Assembly: GCA_036260105.1 (NCBI GenBank) | Contig: DATAAN010000128.1 | Span: 1-24,814, forward strand | DNA length: 24,814 bases | From: JAJCYE01 sp036260105 | GTDB lineage: Bacteria > Actinomycetota > CADDZG01 > JAHWKV01 | Direction: 5' to 3' | Translations under genes and position numbers: made by a program | Notes under the pieces: model-generated | Databases searched by the model: none | What the model saw: the letters and a program-made list of their open reading frames with translations, nothing else | What the model was told of the DNA's origin: nothing | In this document: positions 1-6,774 of the stretch, one piece after another | Layout of the letters: every line of letters starts with the position of its first letter | Numbering within the stretch: position 1 is the first letter of the stretch

Positions 1-938
1 GCAGGCACCCGCACCGACCCACGAACCCGGACCGCCGCCACCTCCACGTCGTCGGGAGCGCCCGGCTGGCCCGTCATGTCGAGGGTGGCGAACGGGGTGT
101 TCGGCTTGAGGGCGTCCTCCTCATTGAAGAGGAACCGCAGCAGCGTGCCCGCCTTGTCGGCGTTCAATGTCATAACCTGACCGTCGGCGTTGACCTCCAT
201 GAGGGGCATGCCCGGCGTCACCTGGGCCCCCGGCTCCACCAGGAACCTGCTGATGGTAGCCTCGGGCCTCCCGCCGAGGTCCCCGGCCGGGACCTGCTCG
301 ATGGGCACCGCCCGGGCCACCGCGACAACTGACTCCTTGCCGGCGACGTCGACCTCCTTCATACGGATGTCGGCCGTGGCGAACTTCGTCGGGTCCAGCC
401 GGACCTCGCCGTCGACCATGTCGGAAACGGACTCCCGGATGCCGGGGATCTCGCTCACCGCTTCGGAAACCAGAGCCTCCATGACTGGCCGGGCGTTGTC
501 TACCTCGGTTTCCACTGCTCCCTCGCCCTCGAGGTCGGCCAGCTGGGTGTCCGCGTCGGGCTCGACCCAGCCCTCGCCGTTAGGGTAGTCGGCGGTCTCC
601 CAAGTGCCCCACCGGGTGGAGGTCTCTCGGAGGTCGGGCGACAGTGCCGCCGGATGCCATGCCGTATCGGTCCCGAGGTCTCCCCAGAATCCGGTCTCGC
701 CCTTCGGCCCCAGTCCGGTGGCGAACCAGATCAGCGAGAGCAGCGTCATTACTGCAAACAGGCACGCTCCGGTCACGTAGTAACCGAGCTTGGCACCGAG
801 AATCATTGCCGTCAGCAACCAAACGCTACCGACGAACACGACGATGAAGGCGACCGTTACGGCGATGCCCTTCCAGAAGACGTCGGGGTCACCGCTCGAG
901 GCGGCCTCCGTGGCCAGAAGGGCGATGTCGGGCCGCAT
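1..938 (-). CDS. Membrane protein with C-terminal lipoyl/biotinyl-like domain, 3' end outside window
   Basis: Translation from the ATG at 938 stays open for 312 codons to the window edge, so the C-terminus is missing. Seen: two hydrophobic helices at about residues 24-47 and 53-75, then a polar region rich in Trp, Asp and Glu, then at about residues 228-278 a stretch patterned like a biotinyl/lipoyl-carrier hammerhead (VEPGAQVTPGMPLMEV, then KAGTLLRFLFNEEDAL). The carrier lysine expected between the two halves is absent; the turn there reads NADGQV. The start directly follows the stop of the diheme cytochrome c gene (TAG then ATG, no gap), so it is the next gene of the bc operon. Role unknown. 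It might be an accessory or assembly subunit of the bc complex or of a downstream oxidase. The domain call is by eye; a secretion-type membrane-fusion protein is an alternative. Confidence 0.8.
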   Translation of the reverse strand, partial: MRPDIALLATEAASSGDPDVFWKGIAVTVAFIVVFVGSVWLLTAMILGAKLGYYVTGACLFAVMTLLSLIWFATGLGPKGETGFWGDLGTDTAWHPAALSPDLRETSTRWGTWETADYPNGEGWVEPDADTQLADLEGEGAVETEVDNARPVMEALVSEAVSEIPGIRESVSDMVDGEVRLDPTKFATADIRMKEVDVAGKESVVAVARAVPIEQVPAGDLGGRPEATISRFLVEPGAQVTPGMPLMEVNADGQVMTLNADKAGTLLRFLFNEEDALKPNTPFATLDMTGQPGAPDDVEVAAVRVRGSVRVP

Positions 939-1862
939 CTACAGGCTCCTCTCGTACTCGACAACCAATCGGATCTGCTCGTCGTCCAGAGTGCCGGCCC
1001 AACCGGGCATCGCTCCGGTGCCCTGGCCCGACGTTCCGTACGGCTGCCCGGCCCGGGACCCTTCTCGAACGAAGTTCATGTGGTCCTCGACGTTCGGGAA
1101 CTGCCGGACTTCGGAGCCGCCGCGCATCGCCGGTCCCGAGCCGCCTGCGCCGCCGATGCCGTGACAGGTTGCGCAGAACTGGTTGAAGATCTGGTCGCCG
1201 GTGGCGTCGGCCCCCACCTCGGGCGTCTCCTGGATCGACTCCAGCCAGTTGACGATGTCGTCCAGCTCCTGCTCGGTGAGCGGGCCGCCGAACTTGTTAC
1301 CCCAGGTCGGCATGTCGGTCCCCGGTCGTCCGCGCTCGATGGTCTCCCGAATGAACTCACGGGCGTCGTCGTATCCAGCGGGAGGCTCCTCGTACCGGGC
1401 CCACACCGTCTTGAGCTCCGGTACCTGGACCACCGAGCGAACGCCGGTGTCGGGGTTGAGGAACTCATTGGTGCCGCCCTCGGCCTCCACGCCGTGGCAG
1501 CGGGCACACTCCTTGCCCGCTGGGTTGGACTCACCGGTCTGCTGGTCGGTGGCCATTGCGTAGTAGCGCTCACCCCGTTCCAGCGACTCCTCGGCGAACA
1601 TCTTCTCGTTGTCCAGCCGGTTTTGGGGCTCCTGCACCCAGTAGGCCGGCATGAAGAAGGCAAAGAACAGCGTCAGAGCCAGGCCCCAACCGTGGATCTT
1701 GGTCAGGCGGCTGGACTCGAGCACGGAGTCGATGTCCGCGGGGCGGAGCGCCGGTGGGATTTTCGATTTTGACCTGGACGAAGTCGATCTGGTTCGAAGA
1801 ACGACCAGCGCCGCACCGGCGGCGACGGCTCCGACCAGGAGTGCGATTAGTAGCTGACCCAT
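939..1862 (-). CDS. qcrC: Membrane-anchored diheme cytochrome c subunit of bc complex (QcrC-like)
   Basis: A 307-residue protein with two c-type heme sites, CARCH at residues 119-123 and CATCH at 230-234. Each lies in a class I cytochrome c-like domain, with likely axial Met residues near 184 (TDMPTWG) and 285 (GAMPGW). Two hydrophobic helices (about 4-22 and 58-76) flank a basic loop, which by the positive-inside rule puts both heme domains outside the membrane. It follows the Rieske gene by 24 bp, with an AGGAG ribosome site ahead of the ATG. In this position it should take electrons from the Rieske cluster and pass them to a terminal oxidase, like the diheme QcrC of actinobacteria. Unlike that protein, I see no C-terminal anchor helix. 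Heme attachment would need the Ccm system encoded next door. The symbol is by functional analogy. Confidence 0.88.
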   Translation of the reverse strand: MGQLLIALLVGAVAAGAALVVLRTRSTSSRSKSKIPPALRPADIDSVLESSRLTKIHGWGLALTLFFAFFMPAYWVQEPQNRLDNEKMFAEESLERGERYYAMATDQQTGESNPAGKECARCHGVEAEGGTNEFLNPDTGVRSVVQVPELKTVWARYEEPPAGYDDAREFIRETIERGRPGTDMPTWGNKFGGPLTEQELDDIVNWLESIQETPEVGADATGDQIFNQFCATCHGIGGAGGSGPAMRGGSEVRQFPNVEDHMNFVREGSRAGQPYGTSGQGTGAMPGWAGTLDDEQIRLVVEYERSL

Positions 1863-1886
1863 GATCTCCTGCTAACTGGTGTCGGG

Positions 1887-2594
1887 TTAACCTGCGCCCG
1901 TGACGCAGTGGGCGCCTTCGGGCTGGGGCTGGGTGGTGACCGTCCCGCGCGGGGTACCGGCGATGATCGTTGCGGTGTCGACGATCACCTGGCCGTCCTG
2001 TACCTCCACCCGGAACAAGTCGAGACCTCGCGGCGCCGGGCCGTCCCGGTACTCGCCGTTGATCGAGTACTTCGAGCCGTGGCACGGGCACTCGAACCAC
2101 TTGGCGGGGCCGCACCACGGAACACTGCATCCCAGGTGGACGCACTTGCGGTAGAGGGCCACGAAACCGGACTCGGCGACGTTGGCGCTGGCGTAGGCCG
2201 GGATGTCGGCGGCGTCGGCCGGGTCTCCCTCGTACAGCGCCAGGTAGAACCGGCCGTCCGGAATGAACTTGGGCTCACGGGTGCCGAGCTCCGAACGGAT
2301 GTCCTCCTCGGCGCCGACGGTGATCGCCGAGCCGAATCCGCCCCTCAGGCGGGGGTAGAGGAAGTCGATCGATGCGAGGGCGAACTGCCCGAGGAAGGCC
2401 AGAGAGGCCGCCCCCACGCCGCGCAGCAGAAACTTGCGCCGGCCGACGTCGGTGACGTCGGAGACCTGCGCCACCTCCAGCTGGTTGGAGCTGACGGGTC
2501 CCGCCTTGCGGCTGCGGGCTCCGATGAGTGCGAAAGGTACCCAGGCCAGCAGCGAAGCCAGGCCGATGACGATAGCGAACTGGATAGGTGTCAT
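1887..2594 (-). CDS. qcrA: Rieske iron-sulfur subunit of cytochrome bc complex
   Basis: A 235-residue Rieske protein. Cluster box I is CVHLGC (residues 151-156) and box II is CPCHGS (169-174), giving two Cys and two His ligands plus the usual disulfide pair. An extra Cys (161) lies between the boxes. The N-terminus has a hydrophobic helix (about 5-24), then a twin-arginine motif GRRKFLLRG (51-59) followed by a second hydrophobic stretch (about 60-75), consistent with Tat-dependent insertion after cytoplasmic cluster assembly. The start at 2594 is chosen because its ATG overlaps the TGA of the cytochrome b C-terminal gene (ATGA), and the twin-Arg segment follows at a sensible distance. The protein takes one electron from menaquinol at the Qo site and passes it to the diheme cytochrome c encoded next. 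Confidence 0.93.
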   Translation of the reverse strand: MTPIQFAIVIGLASLLAWVPFALIGARSRKAGPVSSNQLEVAQVSDVTDVGRRKFLLRGVGAASLAFLGQFALASIDFLYPRLRGGFGSAITVGAEEDIRSELGTREPKFIPDGRFYLALYEGDPADAADIPAYASANVAESGFVALYRKCVHLGCSVPWCGPAKWFECPCHGSKYSINGEYRDGPAPRGLDLFRVEVQDGQVIVDTATIIAGTPRGTVTTQPQPEGAHCVTGAG

Positions 2595-3457
2595 AGCTCG
2601 AAAAATATCCCCGCGTCCCATGGGTAGACAAAGTTGAATCCGGGGCCTCGCATGATGGAACCCAGCATGCCCAGGATGGCGAACATCAGCATGAAGATCG
2701 TCCACATTGCGATGGCGAGCTTGCGGTCGCCGGGCTTGTTGGACGGGTTACGGTCGATGTAGGGAGTGGCCATCAGACCCAGGATGATCCACTGGGGGAT
2801 GGTCACGCCCGCGACCTGCGGGTGGAAGTAGCGAAGCAGCTCCTGCAGCCCGAGGAAGTACCACGGCGCCTTGGAGGGGTTCGGCGTCACGTTGATGTTC
2901 GCCAGCTCCCGCAGCTCGGCGTTCACGAAGACCGACACCAGGGTGAGGAATGCGGTGACCGCGAGCACTGCGAGGAACTCGCCCGCCATCAGGTGAGGCC
3001 ATGTGTTGACCCGGTCGATCGGCTCCTTCTCCACCCGCTGGATGGACTCCGGCTTGACGACTGCCAGCAGCCTCTGGATGCGCTCGGGTGCAGCTTCGCC
3101 GGCTCCGACCCCCGCCCGGGCGGCTGCCCGGCGTCCGGTGGGTGCCGCTGCAGGTGCCGCCGGAGCGGCCGGTGCTGCAGGAGCTGCCGGCGCAGCGGCT
3201 GCAGCAGGAGGAGCCGCTGCTGCCGCCGCCGCAGGAGCCGCCGCTCCTACTGCGGCCGGCTCAGGGGCCGCCGCAGCTGCGGCCGGCTTGGCCGCCGGTG
3301 CCTCTGCGGGCGACTTCGGAGGTTCGGCTCCGGCCGCGGCTGCCTTTCTGGCACGGTGCCGGGCTGCCTTTGCTCGCGCCTCGGCAACCGCGGGGGAGGA
3401 CCCCTTAGCCTGTTCCTCGGCCAGAGTCTGATCGTAGATTTCGTCGGGAGTTGGCAT
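2591..3457 (-). CDS. Cytochrome b C-terminal (subunit IV-type) protein with Ala/Pro-rich N-terminal extension
   Basis: A 288-residue protein whose second half matches the C-terminal domain of split cytochrome b (PetD/subunit IV type). Residues 141-288 hold about three membrane helices and the NPSKAPWYFLGLQELL motif (193-208), which forms part of the quinol oxidation site. The usual PEWY tetrapeptide reads APWY here, so the conserved acidic residue is missing. The first ~37 residues are charged and probably helical. Residues 38-116 are a low-complexity Ala/Pro tract with a regular PAA repeat. Classic subunit IV proteins are about 160 residues, so the extension nearly doubles the length. AGGAA precedes the ATG at 3457. 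It works with the b6-type subunit encoded 31 bp upstream to form the complete cytochrome b. Confidence 0.9.
   Translation of the reverse strand: MPTPDEIYDQTLAEEQAKGSSPAVAEARAKAARHRARKAAAAGAEPPKSPAEAPAAKPAAAAAAPEPAAVGAAAPAAAAAAAPPAAAAAPAAPAAPAAPAAPAAAPTGRRAAARAGVGAGEAAPERIQRLLAVVKPESIQRVEKEPIDRVNTWPHLMAGEFLAVLAVTAFLTLVSVFVNAELRELANINVTPNPSKAPWYFLGLQELLRYFHPQVAGVTIPQWIILGLMATPYIDRNPSNKPGDRKLAIAMWTIFMLMFAILGMLGSIMRGPGFNFVYPWDAGIFFEL
3110..3346 (-). repeat. Ala/Pro low-complexity tract inside the subunit IV-type gene
   Basis: This segment encodes residues 38-116 of the subunit IV-type protein, nearly all Ala, Pro and Gly. It includes about five consecutive PAA units (residues 90-104, near 3146-3190). 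The Ala codons vary (GCA, GCT, GCC, GCG), so the repetition is kept at protein level and is not a recent run of identical DNA units. It probably forms a flexible or polyproline-like cytoplasmic linker. Confidence 0.8.
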
Positions 3458-3488
3458 CAGCTGTTCCTAATCTCTCGAGACTTGGGAA

Positions 3489-4280
3489 TCAAAGCGGGCC
3501 GGAGATGCCGCCGTCCTTGCGGACTCGCCAGAAGTGAACCGCCATCAGCAGCGTGATCACGAACGGGAGGGCCAGGACGTGCAGCGTGTACCAACGGATC
3601 AGGGTTCCGGCGCCGATCTGCACGCCTCCGAGGAGGACGAATGACACTTCCTTGCCGATCAGCGGCGACTCGTATCCCATCTGCGTTCCGACGGTGACCG
3701 CCCAGATCGCCAGCTGGTCCCACGGGAGAAGGTATCCGGTGAAGGCCAGCAGCAGCGTGAGCAGCAACAAAACGACACCGATGACCCAGTTGAACTCCCG
3801 GGGCGGCTTGTACGAGCCGGTGTAGAACACCCGCGACATGTGCAGGAACACCGTGATCACCATGAGGTGGGCGCCCCAGCGGTGCATGTTGCGCACCAGC
3901 TGGCCGAACGCCACCGAGGTGTGCAGGCCCACCATGTCGGTGTAGACCACCTCCGTGGAGGGCCGGTAGAAGAACATGAGGAAGATTCCGGTGATCGTGA
4001 GGAATATGAACAGGAAGAACGAGAGGCCGCCCAGGCACAGCGTGTAGGACAGCTTGATGCCGTGCCGCTTCACCTTCACGGGGTGCAGATGGTAGAGGAC
4101 GGAGTTCATGACCACGTAGGCGCGGTTACGAGGGGAGTCCTGATAACCCTTCGTGAGCACCGAGCCGGGCCGGAAGATGGATCGCCAAACCTGGCCGCCT
4201 CGCAGACCGTCCCAGGCCCCTCGAAGAAGAGTCCCCGGGTGGCGTAGACCACCAAGCCGTTCTTTTAGATTTGTCGCCAC
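3489..4280 (-). CDS. qcrB: Cytochrome b6-type subunit of menaquinol:cytochrome c oxidoreductase
   Basis: A 263-residue four-helix cytochrome b N-terminal protein. Heme b ligands are His133 and His147 in helix B (RNMHRWGAHL...FLHMSR) and His234 and His249 in helix D. The helix-D pair is 15 residues apart, the spacing of b6 rather than bc1 cytochromes. GYLLPWDQLAIWA (182-194) and the C-terminal RKDGGISGPL are also b6-like. Cys82 in LCLGG aligns with the Cys that covalently holds heme c_n/c_i in cytochrome b6 (YCLGG). About 50 extra residues precede the first helix. The start is a GTG with AAGGAG about 5 nt upstream. The protein holds both b hemes and the N-side quinone site, and pairs with the subunit IV-type protein encoded downstream. 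Confidence 0.93.
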   Translation of the reverse strand: MATNLKERLGGLRHPGTLLRGAWDGLRGGQVWRSIFRPGSVLTKGYQDSPRNRAYVVMNSVLYHLHPVKVKRHGIKLSYTLCLGGLSFFLFIFLTITGIFLMFFYRPSTEVVYTDMVGLHTSVAFGQLVRNMHRWGAHLMVITVFLHMSRVFYTGSYKPPREFNWVIGVVLLLLTLLLAFTGYLLPWDQLAIWAVTVGTQMGYESPLIGKEVSFVLLGGVQIGAGTLIRWYTLHVLALPFVITLLMAVHFWRVRKDGGISGPL

Positions 4281-4308
4281 CCGCTCTCCTTGCTGTTTGT
4301 CTAGGTTG

Positions 4309-4722
4309 CTACGATGCTGAGCCGGAAACCTTGCCCATCGCGCGGGCTGAGGTCTTCTGAGCCTCGAGCCTTCCGATCGTCAGCGCCCCGGTCGGGCACC
4401 GCTCCACGCACAGAAGGCACCGGGTGCATGCGTCGTCATCGATCACGAACAAAATGTCGTTGGCCTTCATGTCCCGGGCGATCTCCTCCGACCCGGCCTC
4501 CTCCACGATGTTGGGAGTCAGCATGAAGATGCAGTACCACGGGCAGATGTCGACGCAGCCCTCGCAGAGGATACACAGTTCGGGAATGAGCCCGATGTAC
4601 CGGGGAGGCTTCCGTACGGACTTCAGCCAGGAGGCTTCCACGTCCTGCATGACGTAGTCGGTACGCAGGCGCGGCTTCTCGATGTCGTTCTTGTCGCTGA
4701 ACGGGTCCCGCGGGTACTTCAT
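4309..4722 (-). CDS. 2[4Fe-4S] ferredoxin encoded in the bc operon
   Basis: A 137-residue soluble protein with two complete [4Fe-4S] motifs: CILCEGCVDICP (Cys50, 53, 56, 60) and CTRCLLCVERCP (Cys99, 102, 105, 109). About 38 residues separate the motifs, longer than in small clostridial-type ferredoxins, and there is a ~49-residue N-terminal extension. The segment after the first motif (ICPWYCIFML) resembles NuoI-type dicluster proteins; compare CPDWCIYIE in the nuoI gene of this window. No signal peptide or membrane helix is visible, so it should be cytoplasmic. It lies 28 bp upstream of the b6-type gene and 7 bp downstream of a small membrane-protein gene, so it is very likely co-transcribed and may be a peripheral N-side subunit or electron donor of the bc complex. 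That role is inference. Confidence 0.88.
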   Translation of the reverse strand: MKYPRDPFSDKNDIEKPRLRTDYVMQDVEASWLKSVRKPPRYIGLIPELCILCEGCVDICPWYCIFMLTPNIVEEAGSEEIARDMKANDILFVIDDDACTRCLLCVERCPTGALTIGRLEAQKTSARAMGKVSGSAS

Positions 4723-4729
4723 CCGGCGA

Positions 4730-5074
4730 TCATTTTCCTGGGAGGTATCCCTTCACGCCCTCGCCGCCTCTCAGGCCGAGCCGCCGCCTGCGGCGCTCGC
4801 CGAGGATGTAGGTGAGAGCGACCGGAATGGCGAAGATGACGGTCTGGATGCCCATGGAGACCGCGTCGTGGATCCGGACCAGGGTGTACGGATCCTCCAG
4901 CTCGATCCCTGTGACCCCGGCAATGGCCTCGCCGATCCTCTCCGCGTTGCCTTCCCACGCGTACCGGAACATGGACGGAAGGAAGCCGAGGAACACGATC
5001 AGAAGCCCCGTGATGATGGTGGCCAGGATGATGGCCCGCACCCAGCTCATCGACGTCTCAGGTTGTTTGCTCAA
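4730..5074 (-). CDS. Small two-helix membrane protein, first gene of the bc operon
   Basis: About 114 residues with two hydrophobic helices (about 11-33 and 71-91), a roughly 35-residue loop between them rich in Glu and Gly, and a very basic tail beginning ERRRRRLGLRGG. By the positive-inside rule both ends are cytoplasmic. I do not recognise the family. The TTG at 5074 is preferred because AAGGGA sits at 5084-5089 with a 9-nt spacer, and because a TATAAT box at 5110-5115 would place the transcript start just upstream. Alternatives are the TTG at 5095 (121 residues) and the ATG at 5050 (106 residues). It precedes the ferredoxin gene by 7 bp, so it could anchor that ferredoxin to the membrane or to the bc complex. 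Confidence 0.7.
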   Translation of the reverse strand: MSKQPETSMSWVRAIILATIITGLLIVFLGFLPSMFRYAWEGNAERIGEAIAGVTGIELEDPYTLVRIHDAVSMGIQTVIFAIPVALTYILGERRRRRLGLRGGEGVKGYLPGK

Positions 5075-5109
5075 GTTGGAGGTTCCCTTGTTCAAGATTT
5101 GCTGCGGGC

Positions 5110-5138
5110 ATTATAGCCGACGGGTTGGATCCCAAATC
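5110..5138 (-). promoter_or_regulatory. Probable promoter of the bc operon
   Basis: Reading the minus strand, a perfect TATAAT lies at 5115-5110, rare in such GC-rich DNA. The 17-nt-upstream hexamer (GATTTG at 5138-5133) is a poor -35. Transcription would start near 5103, leaving a leader of about 29 nt with the AAGGGA ribosome site before the TTG at 5074. It would separate bc transcription from the ccm operon that ends at 5162. Confidence 0.45.
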
Positions 5139-5161
5139 CTCGCCGCCAGCGCGCTGACACT

Positions 5162-5311
5162 CTACTTTGCAACGCCCTTTTTTTCAGGCGTGCTGAGCTC
5201 CGCTATCCGCTTTTCCAGCGCCCGCTGGCGGCGGGAAACCGAGAACAGAAACAGCGCGATGCCGGCCCACACGATGCCGTAAGCCAGCCCGAGGTAGCCC
5301 AGCCCCTCCAC
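5162..5311 (-). CDS. ccmD: CcmD-like small heme exporter protein
   Basis: A 49-residue protein starting with GTG at 5311 and ending with TAG at 5162. One hydrophobic helix (about residues 5-24, GYLGLAYGIVWAGIALFLF) is followed by SRRQRALEKRIAEL, the basic, coiled-coil-prone tail typical of CcmD. GGGAGG at 5321-5326 sits 9 nt before the GTG. It follows ccmC by 48 bp and closes the ccm run. CcmD links holo-CcmE release to the CcmABC complex in System I cytochrome c maturation. Size, hydrophobic pattern and position agree; the sequence is too short and variable for more. Confidence 0.82.
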   Translation of the reverse strand: MEGLGYLGLAYGIVWAGIALFLFSVSRRQRALEKRIAELSTPEKKGVAK

Positions 5312-5359
5312 GTCAGCTTGCCTCCCAGCCCGGCTCGATGTCGATCATGCCGTTACAGC

Positions 5360-6073
5360 CTAGCGTGCCGCTCGGGGTCGCAGCACCGCAGACTCCAACG
5401 ACCTCGACTCCATATCCATCACGTCACTTTCAAGCTTCAGCAGCCGCACGCTGAGAGCGAGCAGGATGAGGTAAAGCAGGGTGAACAGCACGAACATCGC
5501 CACCAGGACCGCCTGCATCTCAGGAGGCATCGCGGCACCGGCCTCCGGCCGGATGGCAGTCCGGGCCGGGTGCTGGCCCCTCCACCAGTCGACGGAGAAG
5601 TGCACGAGTGGAACGACGAGGAAGCCCGCGATGCCAATGACGGCTGCGATCCGTGCGCCCCGGGTCTCGTCCGACGCGTTCGCTCGGAAGGCGAGGTATC
5701 CGACGTAGATGAGGAAGAGCACCAGGGTGAGGGTGAGGCGCGGGTCCCAAGCCCAGTAGGCGCCCCATATCGGGCGCCCCCACAGCATGCCGGTCAGAAG
5801 GTTGAGCGCTGTGAACAGCACGCCGGTCCGGGCGCTCCCATGCGCGACCCAGTCCCACCGGACGTCGGAGGTGCGCAGGTAGGCGATGGAGCACACCAGC
5901 ACCACGGCAAAGGCCAGATAGGCGACCCAGGCGGCGGGAGCGTGGACGTAGAGGATTCGCTGCGCCACGCCCTGGAACTCCTCGGTGGGGACCCAGAAGA
6001 ATATGGCTGCCACCCCGGCCAGGAGTCCGGCCGCGAGCACGTTCTGGACGAGCAGGAGGGGGTCTTTTCTCAT
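5360..6073 (-). CDS. ccmC: Heme exporter/handling protein CcmC
   Basis: A 237-residue, six-helix membrane protein with the tryptophan-rich WWD motif (about residues 98-112, WGRPIWGAYWAWDPR). Conserved His residues flank it at 44 (YVHAPAAW) and about 158 (VHFSVDWW), the heme axial ligands known for this family. The ATG at 6073 overlaps the TGA of ccmB (ATGA), fixing the start; an open frame extends further upstream but would lie inside ccmB. CcmC presents heme to CcmE in System I and works with CcmA, CcmB and CcmD, all encoded adjacent. Confidence 0.94.
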   Translation of the reverse strand: MRKDPLLLVQNVLAAGLLAGVAAIFFWVPTEEFQGVAQRILYVHAPAAWVAYLAFAVVLVCSIAYLRTSDVRWDWVAHGSARTGVLFTALNLLTGMLWGRPIWGAYWAWDPRLTLTLVLFLIYVGYLAFRANASDETRGARIAAVIGIAGFLVVPLVHFSVDWWRGQHPARTAIRPEAGAAMPPEMQAVLVAMFVLFTLLYLILLALSVRLLKLESDVMDMESRSLESAVLRPRAAR

Positions 6074-6774
6074 TCCTCGATCACGAATTCGAAGGTAACG
6101 GCCCCGAGGGTCACGAACACGACATCGAAGACCGACAACAGGATAAACCAGCGGCTCTCCGAGCCGAACCCCCGCTCGATTAGCAGGGTCGAGGTGAGCT
6201 TGGATGCGCCGAGCACCACCGGGAGGGCGAGCGGGAAGGTGAGCAGGGGCAGCAGAAGTGAGCGGGCCTCGGCGTGCTGGGTGGCCGCGCCGAACAGGGT
6301 CCCCACCGCGGCGAGCCCGATGTTGGCGACCAGGGCGACCGGGATGATGCCGGGCAGCAGCCCGCCGACCGGGACGTTGGCGAACAGAACGAACAGGGGA
6401 ATCGCAAACAGCTCGGCAGCCGTCAGGTACGCCAGGTTGCCGAGCATCTTTCCGGTGTAGATAGCGGCCGGATCGACCGGGGCGAGCAGCAGGCCGTCGG
6501 CGGCCGAGCCCTCCCGGTCCACCGTGGCGCTGCGCCCGAACCCGAGGATTCCGGCAAAGAGGATCGTCGTCCATAGCATCAGCCCGGAGAGGTCGCGGGC
6601 GCCGAGTGCGCCCGCCCGCGGCGCCGGCACCGGCGCCCGGAGGGCCCCCGGCGGCAGGGCGAAGGTGAGAAGGAACACCAGGCAAAGTGCGAAGACCACC
6701 ATGACCGGTGCGACCTGGCGGCCCCGGGACTCGGCGCGAAGGTCCTTGGCGGCCAGCGCGAGAACCGTTTTCAC
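6070..6774 (-). CDS. ccmB: Heme exporter ABC transporter membrane protein CcmB
   Basis: A 234-residue protein with about six hydrophobic helices, fitting the usual CcmB length of ~220. The N-terminal cytoplasmic helix (AAKDLRAESRGRQ) and the segment FGRSATVDREGSAADGLLLAPVD match family features that contact the CcmA ATPase. The start is GTG at 6774 in a GTGA overlap with the end of ccmA, and the stop overlaps the start of ccmC. CcmB is the membrane half of the CcmAB transporter, which uses ATP to release holo-CcmE from CcmC. The transported substrate, if any, is not settled for the family. Confidence 0.92.
   Translation of the reverse strand: MKTVLALAAKDLRAESRGRQVAPVMVVFALCLVFLLTFALPPGALRAPVPAPRAGALGARDLSGLMLWTTILFAGILGFGRSATVDREGSAADGLLLAPVDPAAIYTGKMLGNLAYLTAAELFAIPLFVLFANVPVGGLLPGIIPVALVANIGLAAVGTLFGAATQHAEARSLLLPLLTFPLALPVVLGASKLTSTLLIERGFGSESRWFILLSVFDVVFVTLGAVTFEFVIEE

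Noticed and set aside
654..1772. A 372-codon plus-strand frame across the diheme cytochrome and the left-edge membrane protein
   Set aside because: Opposite strand to a gene with two CxxCH sites and to a membrane gene with a continuous frame; no recognisable domain.
3003..3431. Ala-rich plus-strand frame opposite the subunit IV-type gene
   Set aside because: Reverse reading of the GCC/GGC-rich Ala/Pro tract; it has no independent support.
5147..5156. Palindrome CAGCGCGCTG upstream of the bc promoter region
   Set aside because: A 10-bp self-complementary GC-rich run with no loop or T tract is expected by chance at this composition.
5313..5348. An 11-codon ATG-to-TGA frame between ccmC and ccmD
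   Set aside because: Too short, no independent ribosome site, and no coding evidence beyond chance.
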